Part shown: positions 1 to 7,818 of the stretch, one piece after another
Layout of the letters: each line of letters begins with the position of its first letter
Numbering within the stretch: the first letter of the stretch is position 1
From: Nocardioides daedukensis
GTDB taxonomy: Bacteria > Actinomycetota > Actinomycetes > Propionibacteriales > Nocardioidaceae
Assembly: GCF_013408415.1 (NCBI RefSeq)
Contig: NZ_JACCAA010000001.1
Coordinates: 1,550,001 to 1,614,000 of the forward strand
Direction: 5' to 3'
DNA length: 64,000 nucleotides
Translations under genes and position numbers: made by a program
Notes under the pieces: generated by a model
Database searches by the model: none
What the model saw: the letters and a program-made list of their open reading frames with translations, nothing else
What the model was told of the DNA's origin: nothing

Positions 1-822
1 CGCGTGCAGCGCGTCCTGGAGGTGCAGGCACGGGAATCGATGTGCAGCCGGGTCCAATTCGGGAACCGGCGTCGCGTGAATGGCGGCGACTGCGGCTTGC
101 AAGGCGGTCACAGTGAAACCGTTGGGCGTGAACCGAGCAGCCGGACCTGCGATCGCCTCGTCGAGCCAGTCCTGCCACTGCTGGCGACGCTCGGGAGGAA
201 GCAGGTCAAGGCCCGCACAGAAGTCGATGCGGCCTTCCAGCACGGCAACCCGGATCGCTTCTCCCCAGAGGATGCAGGACTCGGTGGCCAGCGGGTCGCC
301 ATGGGTCAGTGACGCGATCAGCTGGGCCGCGCGTGCTGCCTGCTCGCGGTCCTCGAGGTGGGCCAGCGCCACGGGCGCGGTGCGCATCAGTGCACCGTTG
401 CCGGCGGAGCGTGGGTTGCGACGGGCGTGGTCCGCGGCGACCGCCGTCATCACGGTCGCCGTACCGCTCTCACCCGAGTCGAGACGTCGACGCGTGGCCC
501 CGAGCACCGCGCTGGTCTGGATGCCGATGTCGGCAGGGCCGTCGTCGTACCAGCGCAGGAAGCCATCGGCGATAGCGTCGAGCGCCTCGACCGAGGCGAG
601 GTCTGCACCGGTGGCAGCAACTTCGGCGATGCAGAGCGTCATCGATGTGTCGTCACTCCACTCCCCCGCCGCGAAGTTGCCCAGGCCGCCGCCCTTCATC
701 TCGGCGAACTCATCGGCGGCCGGCGGCCGAGCGAACTCGTAGGGCACCCCGAGGGCGTCGCCCGACGCGAGGCCGAGGAGTACGCCGACGGCGCGGTCGG
801 TCTGGGCAGTGGTGAGGTTCAT
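1..822 (-). CDS. ADP-ribosylglycohydrolase family protein (3' end off the window)
   Basis: Translating the minus strand gives a DraG/ARH-type protein that runs off the left edge after about 274 residues. The metal-site motif WSDDTSM sits at residues 55-61, followed by RSAGNGALMR and a THGDP segment, all typical of the family. Members hydrolyse ADP-ribose from proteins or small molecules with two Mg ions and release free ADP-ribose. An ATG at 828 overlaps the upstream stop as ATGA. I prefer the ATG at 822 because AGGAAGGG then lies about 7 bases upstream. It is the second gene of an operon with the TY-Chap-like gene and lies close to a divergent NrtR-like regulator, whose family senses ADP-ribose. 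Substrate unknown. Confidence 0.85.
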   Translation of the reverse strand, partial: MNLTTAQTDRAVGVLLGLASGDALGVPYEFARPPAADEFAEMKGGGLGNFAAGEWSDDTSMTLCIAEVAATGADLASVEALDAIADGFLRWYDDGPADIGIQTSAVLGATRRRLDSGESGTATVMTAVAADHARRNPRSAGNGALMRTAPVALAHLEDREQAARAAQLIASLTHGDPLATESCILWGEAIRVAVLEGRIDFCAGLDLLPPERRQQWQDWLDEAIAGPAARFTPNGFTVTALQAAVAAIHATPVPELDPAAHRFPCLHLQDALHA

Positions 823-824
823 GA

Positions 825-1757
825 TCATCCCTTCCTACCCTGGGTGCGGAGCACCAGGTCGTCGATGACTTCGTCGCGCGTGGTGACGAAGTGTGGCAGC
901 AGAGCTGCGAGGTGGTGGTGCGCGAACGGCACCGCCGGGATGGAGAGGACCAGCAGCACAGAGCGGCCCTGGAGCAGGAACTTGACCATCGAGTGGGTGC
1001 TGTTGAGCACGCTGACTTCGAGGGCGGCCTGCCGGCGGCTGCGGACGTCATGGGCCAGGCGGGTGAGGATCTCCACCATGGGCATCCCGTGACTGACGCG
1101 CACATAGATCGGCGTGCCGTCGTGGGTGATGACGAAGTCCCCATCCTCATCCTGCGGCGGCACCTCATCGAAGAGGTAGCCGAGGGATTCGCGGACCAGC
1201 TCGATGAGCTCTTCCCGCGAGTCGGAGCGCTGGGCCCATTCCGTCGGGGGCCCGATCGGTGGGCCGTCGTCGAGGTCCACGACGTCTGTCGGCACTTCAC
1301 GGGAGGCGATGAGCCCGATCGCCGCGATGTCCTGGGCAGCTGGTCCCCAGCCGTTCACGGTGAGGAACTCGGGGAACGGCACCTGGAACTGACCGGACAG
1401 CGCCGCGCACGCCATCCGCGCCAGCGTTGCCGGGTCGTCGCCGTGAACCCAGAGGTTGGGGCACTTGTCGTCGTCCTCGGGCAGGTTCCACCCGAGGAGC
1501 ATGAGCGCCTCGAGCGCCGCCGCTGACAGTTGGAACTGCTCAGCCAGCACCCGATTGCCGGAGACCTCCATGCGCCAGCCGTCGTCGCCGATGCAGCAGA
1601 ACTGGACATAGGGAGTCACCTCCCCCGAGATGGTGGGAGTTTCGATGATCAGGTGGTCCTCGTCGCCACTCATGGTGGCGATGTATCCGGCCAACTGCTG
1701 GCCCAGCGTGACCCAGCCCAAGGTGACCTCAGGCAGTTCGTGATTGGTGTCGTTCAT
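825..1757 (-). CDS. TY-Chap / type III secretion chaperone-like domain protein
   Basis: This 310-residue cytosolic protein has no signal peptide or membrane segment. Residues 1-130 resemble the actinobacterial TY-Chap N-terminal domain (an LxxxL...YVQF...GWRMEVSGN...LGWNLP...PNLWV pattern). The last 120 residues (EELIELVRESLGYLF...DGDFVI...PIYVRVSHG...) resemble the YbjN/secretion-chaperone fold. Such proteins are thought to bind partners rather than catalyse. The ATG at 1757 is chosen because AAGGGGG lies 7 bases upstream; an in-frame ATG at 1763 is the alternative. The reading frame stays open far upstream, but that part is antisense to nrtR and is not coding. It is coupled to the ADP-ribosylglycohydrolase. 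Family assignment comes from remembered patterns, so function is uncertain. Confidence 0.7.
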   Translation of the reverse strand: MNDTNHELPEVTLGWVTLGQQLAGYIATMSGDEDHLIIETPTISGEVTPYVQFCCIGDDGWRMEVSGNRVLAEQFQLSAAALEALMLLGWNLPEDDDKCPNLWVHGDDPATLARMACAALSGQFQVPFPEFLTVNGWGPAAQDIAAIGLIASREVPTDVVDLDDGPPIGPPTEWAQRSDSREELIELVRESLGYLFDEVPPQDEDGDFVITHDGTPIYVRVSHGMPMVEILTRLAHDVRSRRQAALEVSVLNSTHSMVKFLLQGRSVLLVLSIPAVPFAHHHLAALLPHFVTTRDEVIDDLVLRTQGRKG

Positions 1758-1847
1758 GGCCATACCCCCTTCGCGCACATTTGCGCCTTCTGTGAAGAGA
1801 TTAGCACGCCGCTGCCATTCGGGCAGATGTGCACTAACCTTGTTCGT

Positions 1848-2582
1848 ATGTCGCCGCCGAGCTCGTTGAGCAGCTACCCCCAACCAAGTGTCGCCGTCGA
1901 TGTCGCACTTCTGACTGTAGACACGACCACCGACAGAAACGTCGGAAACCGACTCAAGGTGCTGGTCCAGCAGCGCTCCCGCAGTCCGCGCGGCCTGGTC
2001 CTGCCCGGCAGATTCGTGCGCAAGGGTGAGACTTTCGCCGACGCCGTACGAGCCACCCTGTCGGAGAAGGTCGGCATCGAGGACGCCGTCGCCGAGCCCC
2101 GCCTGCTCAAGATGTACGACGACCCGCGCCGCGACCAGCGCGGCTGGGTCATGTCCGCACTCCACGTGCTCGCGCTGCCGGTCCAGGCCCTCGCTGACGC
2201 AAGCGGAGACCTGCTCGCTGTTGACGAGGCGGGGCGCTTGGCCGACCGGCGACACCTGGTCTTCGACCACGACGACATGCTCGCCGCTGCGGTTCAGCGG
2301 ATGCGCTCGCACTATGAGGCAACGCCCGATCCCTATCGCCTGCTTGGCAACTCGTTCACCCTCGGCCAACTGCGCGACCTGCACGAGTCCGTCCTGGGTG
2401 AGCCGCTGTTGAAGGACACCTTCAACCGGCGAATGAAGGGTTATCTGACCGAGAAGATGGTCAAGGGTGAGCCGGTCCGTGAGCAGGAGACGGGTGGGCG
2501 CCCGGCCCTCGTCTACGTGCGTTCCAAAGACACCGAACTCAGCCAGCGAGAGCGGCGGAGATTGCTGCTTCCGCGGCGCTGA
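1848..2582 (+). CDS. nrtR: NrtR-like Nudix-domain transcriptional regulator
   Basis: The 244-residue protein has an N-terminal Nudix-like domain (about 1-150) and a C-terminal winged helix (about 165-230: FTLGQLRDLHESVLGEPL...FNRRMKGYL...GRPALVY) in the arrangement of NrtR, the repressor of NAD biosynthesis and salvage genes that responds to ADP-ribose. The Nudix box is degenerate: the catalytic REUxEExGU core reads RATLSEKVGI, so the domain probably binds ligand without hydrolysing it. The ATG at 1848 is chosen; an in-frame ATG at 1827 is possible. It is divergent from the ADP-ribosylglycohydrolase operon, with about 85 bp between, which fits control of that operon and of itself. The regulon is inferred from context. 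Confidence 0.82.
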   Translation: MSPPSSLSSYPQPSVAVDVALLTVDTTTDRNVGNRLKVLVQQRSRSPRGLVLPGRFVRKGETFADAVRATLSEKVGIEDAVAEPRLLKMYDDPRRDQRGWVMSALHVLALPVQALADASGDLLAVDEAGRLADRRHLVFDHDDMLAAAVQRMRSHYEATPDPYRLLGNSFTLGQLRDLHESVLGEPLLKDTFNRRMKGYLTEKMVKGEPVREQETGGRPALVYVRSKDTELSQRERRRLLLPRR

Positions 2583-2587
2583 GCGAA

Positions 2588-3046
2588 TCAAGCCCCGCGC
2601 GGGACCGCAGAAAAATTGATCGGCGTAAGGGCCGACGATCTCTCAAGCGCGCCAGGCAGCTCGAAGAAGCCACCGCGACTGCGGCCGAATCCAAACAGGC
2701 AGATGAGCACAAACGAGTCAGATTCTTCGGCGGAGAACTCCACTTCGTTGCGGGACACTAGATAGGGCATTCGATCCGACCACCGCGTGGTCTTCACTTC
2801 AATGCAGCGTTCCCTCCCCTCGGGTGTATAGCTAAGGACGGCGAATCCAAGCCCATCACCTTCGTCCACCGATACATGCCTGACCGACTCCGCGAACCGA
2901 TCCTGCCCAGCAACCCGCAGAGTTGCGCGCTCCAGCGCAACGACGGCTTCCTCGCCGGCAAGCCCGAGCCCTCGCCCACTCGCTGATCGTGTGGGTTCTG
3001 ACGTGTCCCATACGTCAAAAGCCACACAATGATGCGGCCAGACCAC
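2588..3046 (-). pseudogene. DUF3883 domain remnant, probably an N-terminally lost gene
   Basis: From about residue 24 the frame reads as a DUF3883 domain: a GLGLAGEEAVVALE start, then DGLGFAVLSY, RCIEVKTT and SRNEVEFS. DUF3883 is a PD-(D/E)xK-like domain usually found at the end of large restriction or helicase-type defence proteins. Here it stands alone. The open frame runs into the nrdJ terminator, there is no ATG before the domain, and no ribosome binding site is visible. The coordinate given uses the first GTG after the terminator. I read it as the tail of a lost larger gene. A short stand-alone protein is possible but less likely. It ends 5 bp beyond the end of the nrtR frame. Confidence 0.5.
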
Positions 3047-3055
3047 CGATATCGA

Positions 3056-3091
3056 GAACGGGCCCGACACCCGAAGGTGTCGAGCCCGTTC
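3056..3091 (-). terminator. nrdJ terminator hairpin
   Basis: Arms 3056-3071 and 3076-3091 pair as 8 bp plus 7 bp with one mismatch around the loop CGAA. It lies 28 bp after the nrdJ stop. No U-run follows, as is common in actinobacteria. Confidence 0.85.
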
Positions 3092-3118
3092 AAGGGTTCA
3101 GCGGTTGATCAGCACCGA

Positions 3119-5986
3119 TCAGCTGCAGCCGGAGGTGCTTCCGCAGCCCTCGCACACGTAGCACGAGCCTGCCGGACGCATCTTGGTGCCACAGGTGAAG
3201 CAGAGCGGGCTGTCGATCGCGGTGCCGCTGATCTTCTCGAGGAGCTCAGCCGTGGTGTGCGCCCCCTGGGTGTCGGTCTTGACCGCCGACTCGCTGACGC
3301 TCGCTTCGCGAGCAGCCGGGGCCTCGGTGGCCTCGACGACCAGCTCGGCCGCGTTGCCAGTCTCTTCGACGAGCTCATAGGAGCCGGTCTCGAGCTGGCG
3401 CTGGCGCTCCTCGGCGGAGTAGATGCCGAGCGCCGAGCGGTCCTCGAAGGACATGTAGTCCAAGGCAAGACGACGGAAGATGTAGTCCATGATCGACTGC
3501 GACATCCGCACGTCCGGGTCGTCGGTCATGCCGGCGGGCTCGAAGCGCAGGTTGGTGAACTTCGAGACGTAGGTCTCCAACGGCACGCCGTACTGCAGGC
3601 CGATCGAGACCGCGATCGAGAAGGCGTCCATCACGCCGGCCAGGGTCGAGCCCTGCTTGCCGAGCTTGAGGAAGACCTCACCGAGCTCACCGTCGTTGTG
3701 GGCACCCGAGGTCATGTAGCCCTCGGCGCCACCCACGGTGAACGACGTGGTCCGCGAGACGCGCGACTTCGGCAGGCGCTTGCGGGTCGGGGCGTAGACG
3801 ACCTTCTCCACGACCTTCTCGACGACGTCCGCCGCGGCTGCGGCGTTCGAGTCGGCTCCCTTGTTCTCGCCCTTGCCGGACGAGAGCGGCTGGCCAACCT
3901 TGCAGTTGTCGCGGTAGACGGCGAGAGCCTTGATGCCGAGCTTCCAACCCTGCAGGTAGACGTCCTCGATCTCTTCGACAGTCGCCTCCTCGGGGAGGTT
4001 GACGGTCTTGCTCACGGCGCCACTCAGGAACGGCTGAGCAGCCGCCATCATCCGCACGTGACCCATCGGCTTGAGCGCCCGGGCACCCATCGCGCAGTCG
4101 AAGATCTCGTAGTGCTCCTGGCGCAGGCCGGGTGCGTCGATGACGTGACCGTTCTCGGCGATGTAGGCAACGATCGCCTCGATCTGCTCGGGCTGGTAAC
4201 CCAGCTTCTTCAGCGCACGCGGGATCGTCTGGTTGACGATCTGCATCGAGCCGCCGCCGACGAGCTTCTTGAACTTCACCAGCGAGAAGTCGGGCTCGAT
4301 GCCGGTGGTGTCGCAGTCCATCATGAAGCCGATGGTGCCGGTCGGTGCGAGCACCGAGGCCTGCGCGTTGCGGAAGCCGTTCTTCTCACCGATCTCGAGC
4401 ACCTTCGCCCACTCGGCGGTGGCCAGCTTGTGCACGGCCAGGTCCTCGGTGTGCAGGGTGCGCACCGTGTCGTTGGCAGCCTGGTGCTTGCGCATCACGC
4501 GCTTGTGGGCGTCCGCGTTGCGGGCGTAGCCGTTGTAGGGACCGACGATCCCGGCCAGCTCGGCCGAGCGGCGGTACGACGTACCGGTCATCAGGCTGGT
4601 GATCGAGGCAGCCATCGAGCGGCCGCCGTCGGAGTCATAGCCCAGGCCCATCGCCATCAGCAGCGCGCCGAGGTTGGCGTAGCCGATGCCGAGCTGGCGG
4701 TAGTTGCGGGTGGTCTCACCGATCGGCTCGGTCGGGAAGTCCGCGAAGCAGATCGAGATGTCCATCGCGGTGATGATGAACTCCACGGCCTTCGCGAAGA
4801 GCTCACCGTCGAAGGTGTCGTCGTCGCGGAGGAACTTGAGGAGGTTCAGCGACGCCAGGTTGCACGACGAGTTGTCCAGCGACATGTACTCCGAGCACGG
4901 GTTGGATGCGGTGATCCGGCCGGTCTCGGGGTTGGTGTGCCAGTCGTTGATGGTGTCGTCGTACTGCAGGCCCGGGTCGGCACATGCCCACGCGGCCTCG
5001 GAGATCTTGCGGAACAGGCCACGCGCGTCGACGGTCTCGATGACCTCGCCGGTGCCGCGAGCCTTCAGGCCGAACTCGGTGCCGTCCTCGACCGCACGCA
5101 TGAACTCGTCGGTGACGCGCACCGAGTTGTTGGCGTTCTGGTACTGCACGGAGGTGATGTCCTTGCCGCCCAGGTCCATGTCGAACCCGGCGTCGCGCAG
5201 CGCGCGGATCTTGTCCTCCTCGCGCATCTTCGTCTCGACGAACTCCTCGATGTCCGGGTGGTCGACGTCGAGGACGACCATCTTGGCCGCACGACGCGTG
5301 GCGCCGCCCGACTTGATGGTGCCCGCGGACGCGTCCGCGCCGCGCATGAAGGAGACCGGGCCGGACGCCGTACCACCGGAGGAGAGGAGCTCCTTGGAGG
5401 AACGGATGCGCGACAGGTTGAGGCCGGCGCCGGAGCCGCCCTTGAAGATGAAGCCCTCTTCCTTGTACCAGTTCAGGATCGAGTCCATCGAGTCATCCAC
5501 GGAGAGGATGAAGCAGGCCGAGACCTGCTGCGGGGACGGGGTGCCGACGTTGAACCAGACCGGGGAGTTGAAGGAGAAGTACTGGTGCACGAGCAGCCAG
5601 GTCAGCTCGTGCTCGAAGAGCTCGGCGTCGGCGGTGGAGGCGAAGTAGCCGTGCTCGCGACCGGCGGCGGTGTAGGTCTTCACGACCCGGTCGATGAGCT
5701 GCTTGAGGCTCCACTCGCGGGTGTCGGTGCCGACGGCGCCGCGGAAGTACTTCGTGGTGACGATCGTCGAGGCGTTGACGCTCCAGAAGTCGGGATATTC
5801 CACACCGCGCTGCTCGAAGACGGTGTCACCGGTCTTCCAGTTCGTCTGTACGACGTCGCGGCGCTCCCAGTTGATCTCGTCGTAGGGGTGCACGCCCTTG
5901 GTGCTGAAGACCCGCTCGATCTTCATGCCCTTGCCCTTGGCCTTGGACTGCGCCTTTGCAGATCCGCCGCTGACCGTCTCCGTCAT
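3119..5986 (-). CDS. nrdJ: Adenosylcobalamin-dependent (class II) ribonucleoside-diphosphate reductase
   Basis: This 955-residue enzyme makes deoxyribonucleotides from ribonucleotides using adenosylcobalamin as radical source, so it works with or without oxygen. The catalytic loop NPCSEY with following NSSCNLASLNL, the NNSVRVTDEF segment and the TGTIGFMMDCDTTGIEPDF segment are all present. The C-terminus is a cysteine-rich tail (CFTCGTKMRPAGSCYVCEGC) that re-reduces the active site. Length matches streptomycete NrdJ. The ATG at 5986 has GGAAAGAGGAG just upstream; a longer in-frame ATG does not. It follows nrdR in the same direction, the standard nrdR-nrdJ order, so NrdR repression via the upstream boxes is expected. 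Confidence 0.97.
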   Translation of the reverse strand: MTETVSGGSAKAQSKAKGKGMKIERVFSTKGVHPYDEINWERRDVVQTNWKTGDTVFEQRGVEYPDFWSVNASTIVTTKYFRGAVGTDTREWSLKQLIDRVVKTYTAAGREHGYFASTADAELFEHELTWLLVHQYFSFNSPVWFNVGTPSPQQVSACFILSVDDSMDSILNWYKEEGFIFKGGSGAGLNLSRIRSSKELLSSGGTASGPVSFMRGADASAGTIKSGGATRRAAKMVVLDVDHPDIEEFVETKMREEDKIRALRDAGFDMDLGGKDITSVQYQNANNSVRVTDEFMRAVEDGTEFGLKARGTGEVIETVDARGLFRKISEAAWACADPGLQYDDTINDWHTNPETGRITASNPCSEYMSLDNSSCNLASLNLLKFLRDDDTFDGELFAKAVEFIITAMDISICFADFPTEPIGETTRNYRQLGIGYANLGALLMAMGLGYDSDGGRSMAASITSLMTGTSYRRSAELAGIVGPYNGYARNADAHKRVMRKHQAANDTVRTLHTEDLAVHKLATAEWAKVLEIGEKNGFRNAQASVLAPTGTIGFMMDCDTTGIEPDFSLVKFKKLVGGGSMQIVNQTIPRALKKLGYQPEQIEAIVAYIAENGHVIDAPGLRQEHYEIFDCAMGARALKPMGHVRMMAAAQPFLSGAVSKTVNLPEEATVEEIEDVYLQGWKLGIKALAVYRDNCKVGQPLSSGKGENKGADSNAAAAADVVEKVVEKVVYAPTRKRLPKSRVSRTTSFTVGGAEGYMTSGAHNDGELGEVFLKLGKQGSTLAGVMDAFSIAVSIGLQYGVPLETYVSKFTNLRFEPAGMTDDPDVRMSQSIMDYIFRRLALDYMSFEDRSALGIYSAEERQRQLETGSYELVEETGNAAELVVEATEAPAAREASVSESAVKTDTQGAHTTAELLEKISGTAIDSPLCFTCGTKMRPAGSCYVCEGCGSTSGCS

Positions 5987-6110
5987 GTCTCCTCTTTCCT
6001 CGAACTCCGGCTGTTCCCTGGTCCTGCTGTGTGTCGTGCTGGTGCTGCTGATGTCTGTCGCTCCCCGTTGCGGGGGTCGCAGTGCTGCATCGGGGAGTGA
6101 TGATGAGGGG

Positions 6111-6146
6111 TGCCCGGCACGCAGCTTCCCCACTACGTGCCGGGCA
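6111..6146 (-). terminator. Hairpin between nrdR and nrdJ
   Basis: Perfect 11-bp arms (TGCCCGGCACG at 6111-6121, its complement at 6136-6146) enclose a 14-base loop just after the nrdR stop and 125 bp before nrdJ. It could weaken read-through or protect the processed transcript. It is not followed by a U-run, so a full stop is unlikely. Confidence 0.5.
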
Positions 6147-6153
6147 GTCTGTG

Positions 6154-6660
6154 TCAGCCCGTGGGCTGGGGTTGGTTGCGGGGCGAGCGCTCGAGGCTCT
6201 CCTCACCAACCTGGATGCGCTCCGCGCGCAACATGGCGATCTCGGCCTCGAAGTCATCCGCGGACTCGAACGCGCGGTAGACGCTGGCGAAGCGGAGATA
6301 GGCAACTTCATCGAGCTCGCGCAGCGGTCCGAGGATGGCCAGGCCGACCTCGTTGGCGGGGGCCTCGGCCCATCCGTCGCTGCGGAGCGTGTCCTCGACC
6401 GTCTGGCCCAAGCAGGCCAGCTGGTCCTCGGTCACGGGACGACCCTTGCACGCCTTGCGGGCGCCGTTGATCGCCTTGTCACGGTTGAACGGCTCGGTCG
6501 CGCCGGAGCGCTTGAGCACCATCAACTGCATCTGCTCCACGGTCGAGAAACGCTTGCCACACTGCGGGCACGAGCGCCGGCGACGGATCGAGCCGCCGTC
6601 GTCGCCGACCCGCGAGTCGAGGACCTTGGTGTCGGTGCTGCGGCAGAACGGACAGTGCAT
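6154..6660 (-). CDS. nrdR: Transcriptional repressor NrdR
   Basis: The 168-residue protein begins with the zinc ribbon MHCPFC...[13 protein letters not shown] (residues 1-36) and continues with an ATP-cone (about 47-137). NrdR senses the ATP/dATP balance through the cone and represses ribonucleotide reductase genes by binding paired NrdR boxes. Length and zinc ligands (C3, C6, C31, C34) are standard. The start has GGGAAGGGAG 12 bases upstream. It is the first gene of the nrdR-nrdJ unit, and its upstream region carries two NrdR boxes, which implies autoregulation. Confidence 0.97.
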   Translation of the reverse strand: MHCPFCRSTDTKVLDSRVGDDGGSIRRRRSCPQCGKRFSTVEQMQLMVLKRSGATEPFNRDKAINGARKACKGRPVTEDQLACLGQTVEDTLRSDGWAEAPANEVGLAILGPLRELDEVAYLRFASVYRAFESADDFEAEIAMLRAERIQVGEESLERSPRNQPQPTG

Positions 6661-6769
6661 GTCTGGGCAACTCCCTTCCCTTGGTCAACGTCTGCGGATC
6701 AGGCGCCATTCCTCACTCGGGCACACCGAACAGAGCCCCTGTGCGGGGCCCGCTGGAGTGTCACCGATC

Positions 6770-6875
6770 TGTGGAGAACTACGCCTTGTTTGTGGACAAG
6801 TAGTGGCCAACCTGTGCGTTCAGCAGCCAATCCTGTGGACCGAATGACCCGGTTCTGTGGACTAGATGTGGAAAA
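6770..6875 (-). promoter_or_regulatory. Cluster of DnaA-box-like sites upstream of nrdR
   Basis: Five TGTGGA-core 9-mers lie in 106 bp, all in the same orientation: TGTGGAGAA (6770), TGTGGACAA (6791), TGTGGACCG (6834), TGTGGACTA (6856) and TGTGGAAAA (6867). The second is the exact complement of the actinobacterial DnaA box TTGTCCACA; the others differ in the last three positions. DnaA control of ribonucleotide reductase genes is known in other bacteria. Binding here is inferred. The last two sites interleave with the first NrdR box. Confidence 0.55.
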
Positions 6876-6905
6876 CCACAACGGTGTAACTACTAGATGT
6901 AGTGG
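6859..6905 (-). promoter_or_regulatory. Paired NrdR boxes
   Basis: Two 16-bp sites share the core ACTAGATGT and start 31 bp apart: 6859-6874 and 6890-6905. Read toward nrdR, the second is CCACTACATCTAGTAG, matching most of the NrdR consensus ACACTATATATAGTGT. The spacing of three helical turns is the hallmark of NrdR operators. The start codon of nrdR is about 200 bp downstream, which implies a long leader or a further promoter. Confidence 0.75.
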
Positions 6906-7099
6906 TAACCGTACGTCGGAACCACGAGCGGATGCAAGCGGGTCCCAGGAGATTTTCGAGCTTGGTCCCCACCCGTTCCAAAACCGCAGGTCAGGGACGT
7001 GCGGCTGCCGAAATTGGTCTGCGGCATGCGTGTCGGCGACCGGTCACGAGTTCACTCGATCGGTTAGTGCGCCAACCGATTGCCTGACACAATGGGGGT

Positions 7100-7750
7100 G
7101 TGGCAGGGCAAGGGGCAGGGAAACGTGCGGGATCGCGTCGAGCGACGGCGAAGAAGTCCCGGATCGACCCTGTTTTCCTGCTGCTCTCCTTTGCCGTCAC
7201 CGTCCTGGTGGTGGCGTGGGGCTATCTGGTGAAGGCCGCGATCGACTTCGGTTCAGAGGGCCGCGGTGGCGAGTCCTCGGCCTGGCTCTTCCTCGCCTTG
7301 GCCTGCGTAGGCGCGGCCGGGTGCTTGTTCATCGGCCTGATCCTGGTCGCCAAGCTGCTCGCCCTGGTCGGGGTCCTCCCCGAGACCGCAACCGGTCCCG
7401 CCGGCGTCGAGCTCGGCCAGCAGAGCGCCCGCTCCACTCCCTCGACCTACGTCCCGAACACGGGCACGTATGGCGACCGGATCGGCGACATCAGCTCCGA
7501 GCGTTCCCGGCGGCTCTTCCCTCTCCCGCCCGAGGACGCCGGGGAGACCCGGGAGACCGAGGCAGTGACTGACTCAGCCAAGGGGGCCAGCCAGAGCTTC
7601 GCACCCCCGACCCAGCGTCAGCCCGGAGCCACCCAGAACACCGACACCAACGAGACCACCGGCTCCCACGCCGCGATCGGCACCGACGAGAACGACACGA
7701 AGCGGGTGCCGAACCCGCGTTATCCCGGCGGCAAGCGCGCGGCTCGCTGA
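7100..7750 (+). CDS. Two-pass membrane protein of unknown function
   Basis: This 216-residue protein starts at a GTG. It has a basic N-terminus (residues 1-22), two hydrophobic segments (about 24-45 and 62-90) and a long hydrophilic, probably disordered C-terminal half rich in Thr, Pro and charged residues. I do not recognise a family. It lies between the nrd control region and the ABC exporter, is divergent from nrdR and is probably monocistronic. Coding is supported by strong third-position GC and by the hydropathy pattern. Confidence 0.75.
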   Translation: MAGQGAGKRAGSRRATAKKSRIDPVFLLLSFAVTVLVVAWGYLVKAAIDFGSEGRGGESSAWLFLALACVGAAGCLFIGLILVAKLLALVGVLPETATGPAGVELGQQSARSTPSTYVPNTGTYGDRIGDISSERSRRLFPLPPEDAGETRETEAVTDSAKGASQSFAPPTQRQPGATQNTDTNETTGSHAAIGTDENDTKRVPNPRYPGGKRAAR

Positions 7751-7780
7751 GCCCGGCCACAGGACGGGCCAGCGAGACAA

Positions 7781-7796
7781 GTTAGGCGACACTAAC
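7781..7796. promoter_or_regulatory. Inverted repeat upstream of the ABC exporter genes
   Basis: GTTAGGCGACACTAAC has 5-bp arms around a 6-base spacer and ends 22 bp before the exporter start at 7819. It could be an operator for an unlinked regulator. No regulator gene is adjacent. Confidence 0.35.
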
Positions 7797-7818
7797 CAGC
7801 ACGTGATAGCCATTGCCC

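Larger units (their letters stand above)
6661..7099. other. Intergenic control region between nrdR and the divergent membrane gene
   Basis: This 439-bp gap has no coding frame I can support. It holds the NrdR boxes and DnaA-box-like cluster described separately. Its right part (6910-7099) must contain the promoter of the gene starting at 7100; TTGCCTGACACAAT just before that start could serve as a promoter for a short or absent leader. Confidence 0.6.

Noticed and set aside
1764..1847. Well-defined NrtR operator in the divergent region
   Set aside because: The symmetry (TTAGCAC / GTGCACTAA) is imperfect and widely spaced, too weak to annotate as a site.
1758..2591. Extension of the TY-Chap gene upstream across the NrtR-like gene
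   Set aside because: The open frame is antisense to nrtR, and a good ribosome binding site supports the start at 1757.
3029..6100. A plus-strand open frame of over 1000 codons opposite nrdJ
   Set aside because: It is the antisense shadow of a highly GC-biased gene. The nrdJ frame has all catalytic motifs and the shadow has only low-complexity composition.
5987..6153. Cobalamin riboswitch before the B12-dependent reductase
   Set aside because: No B12-box-like sequence is visible. In actinobacteria that riboswitch usually controls class I enzymes, not nrdJ.
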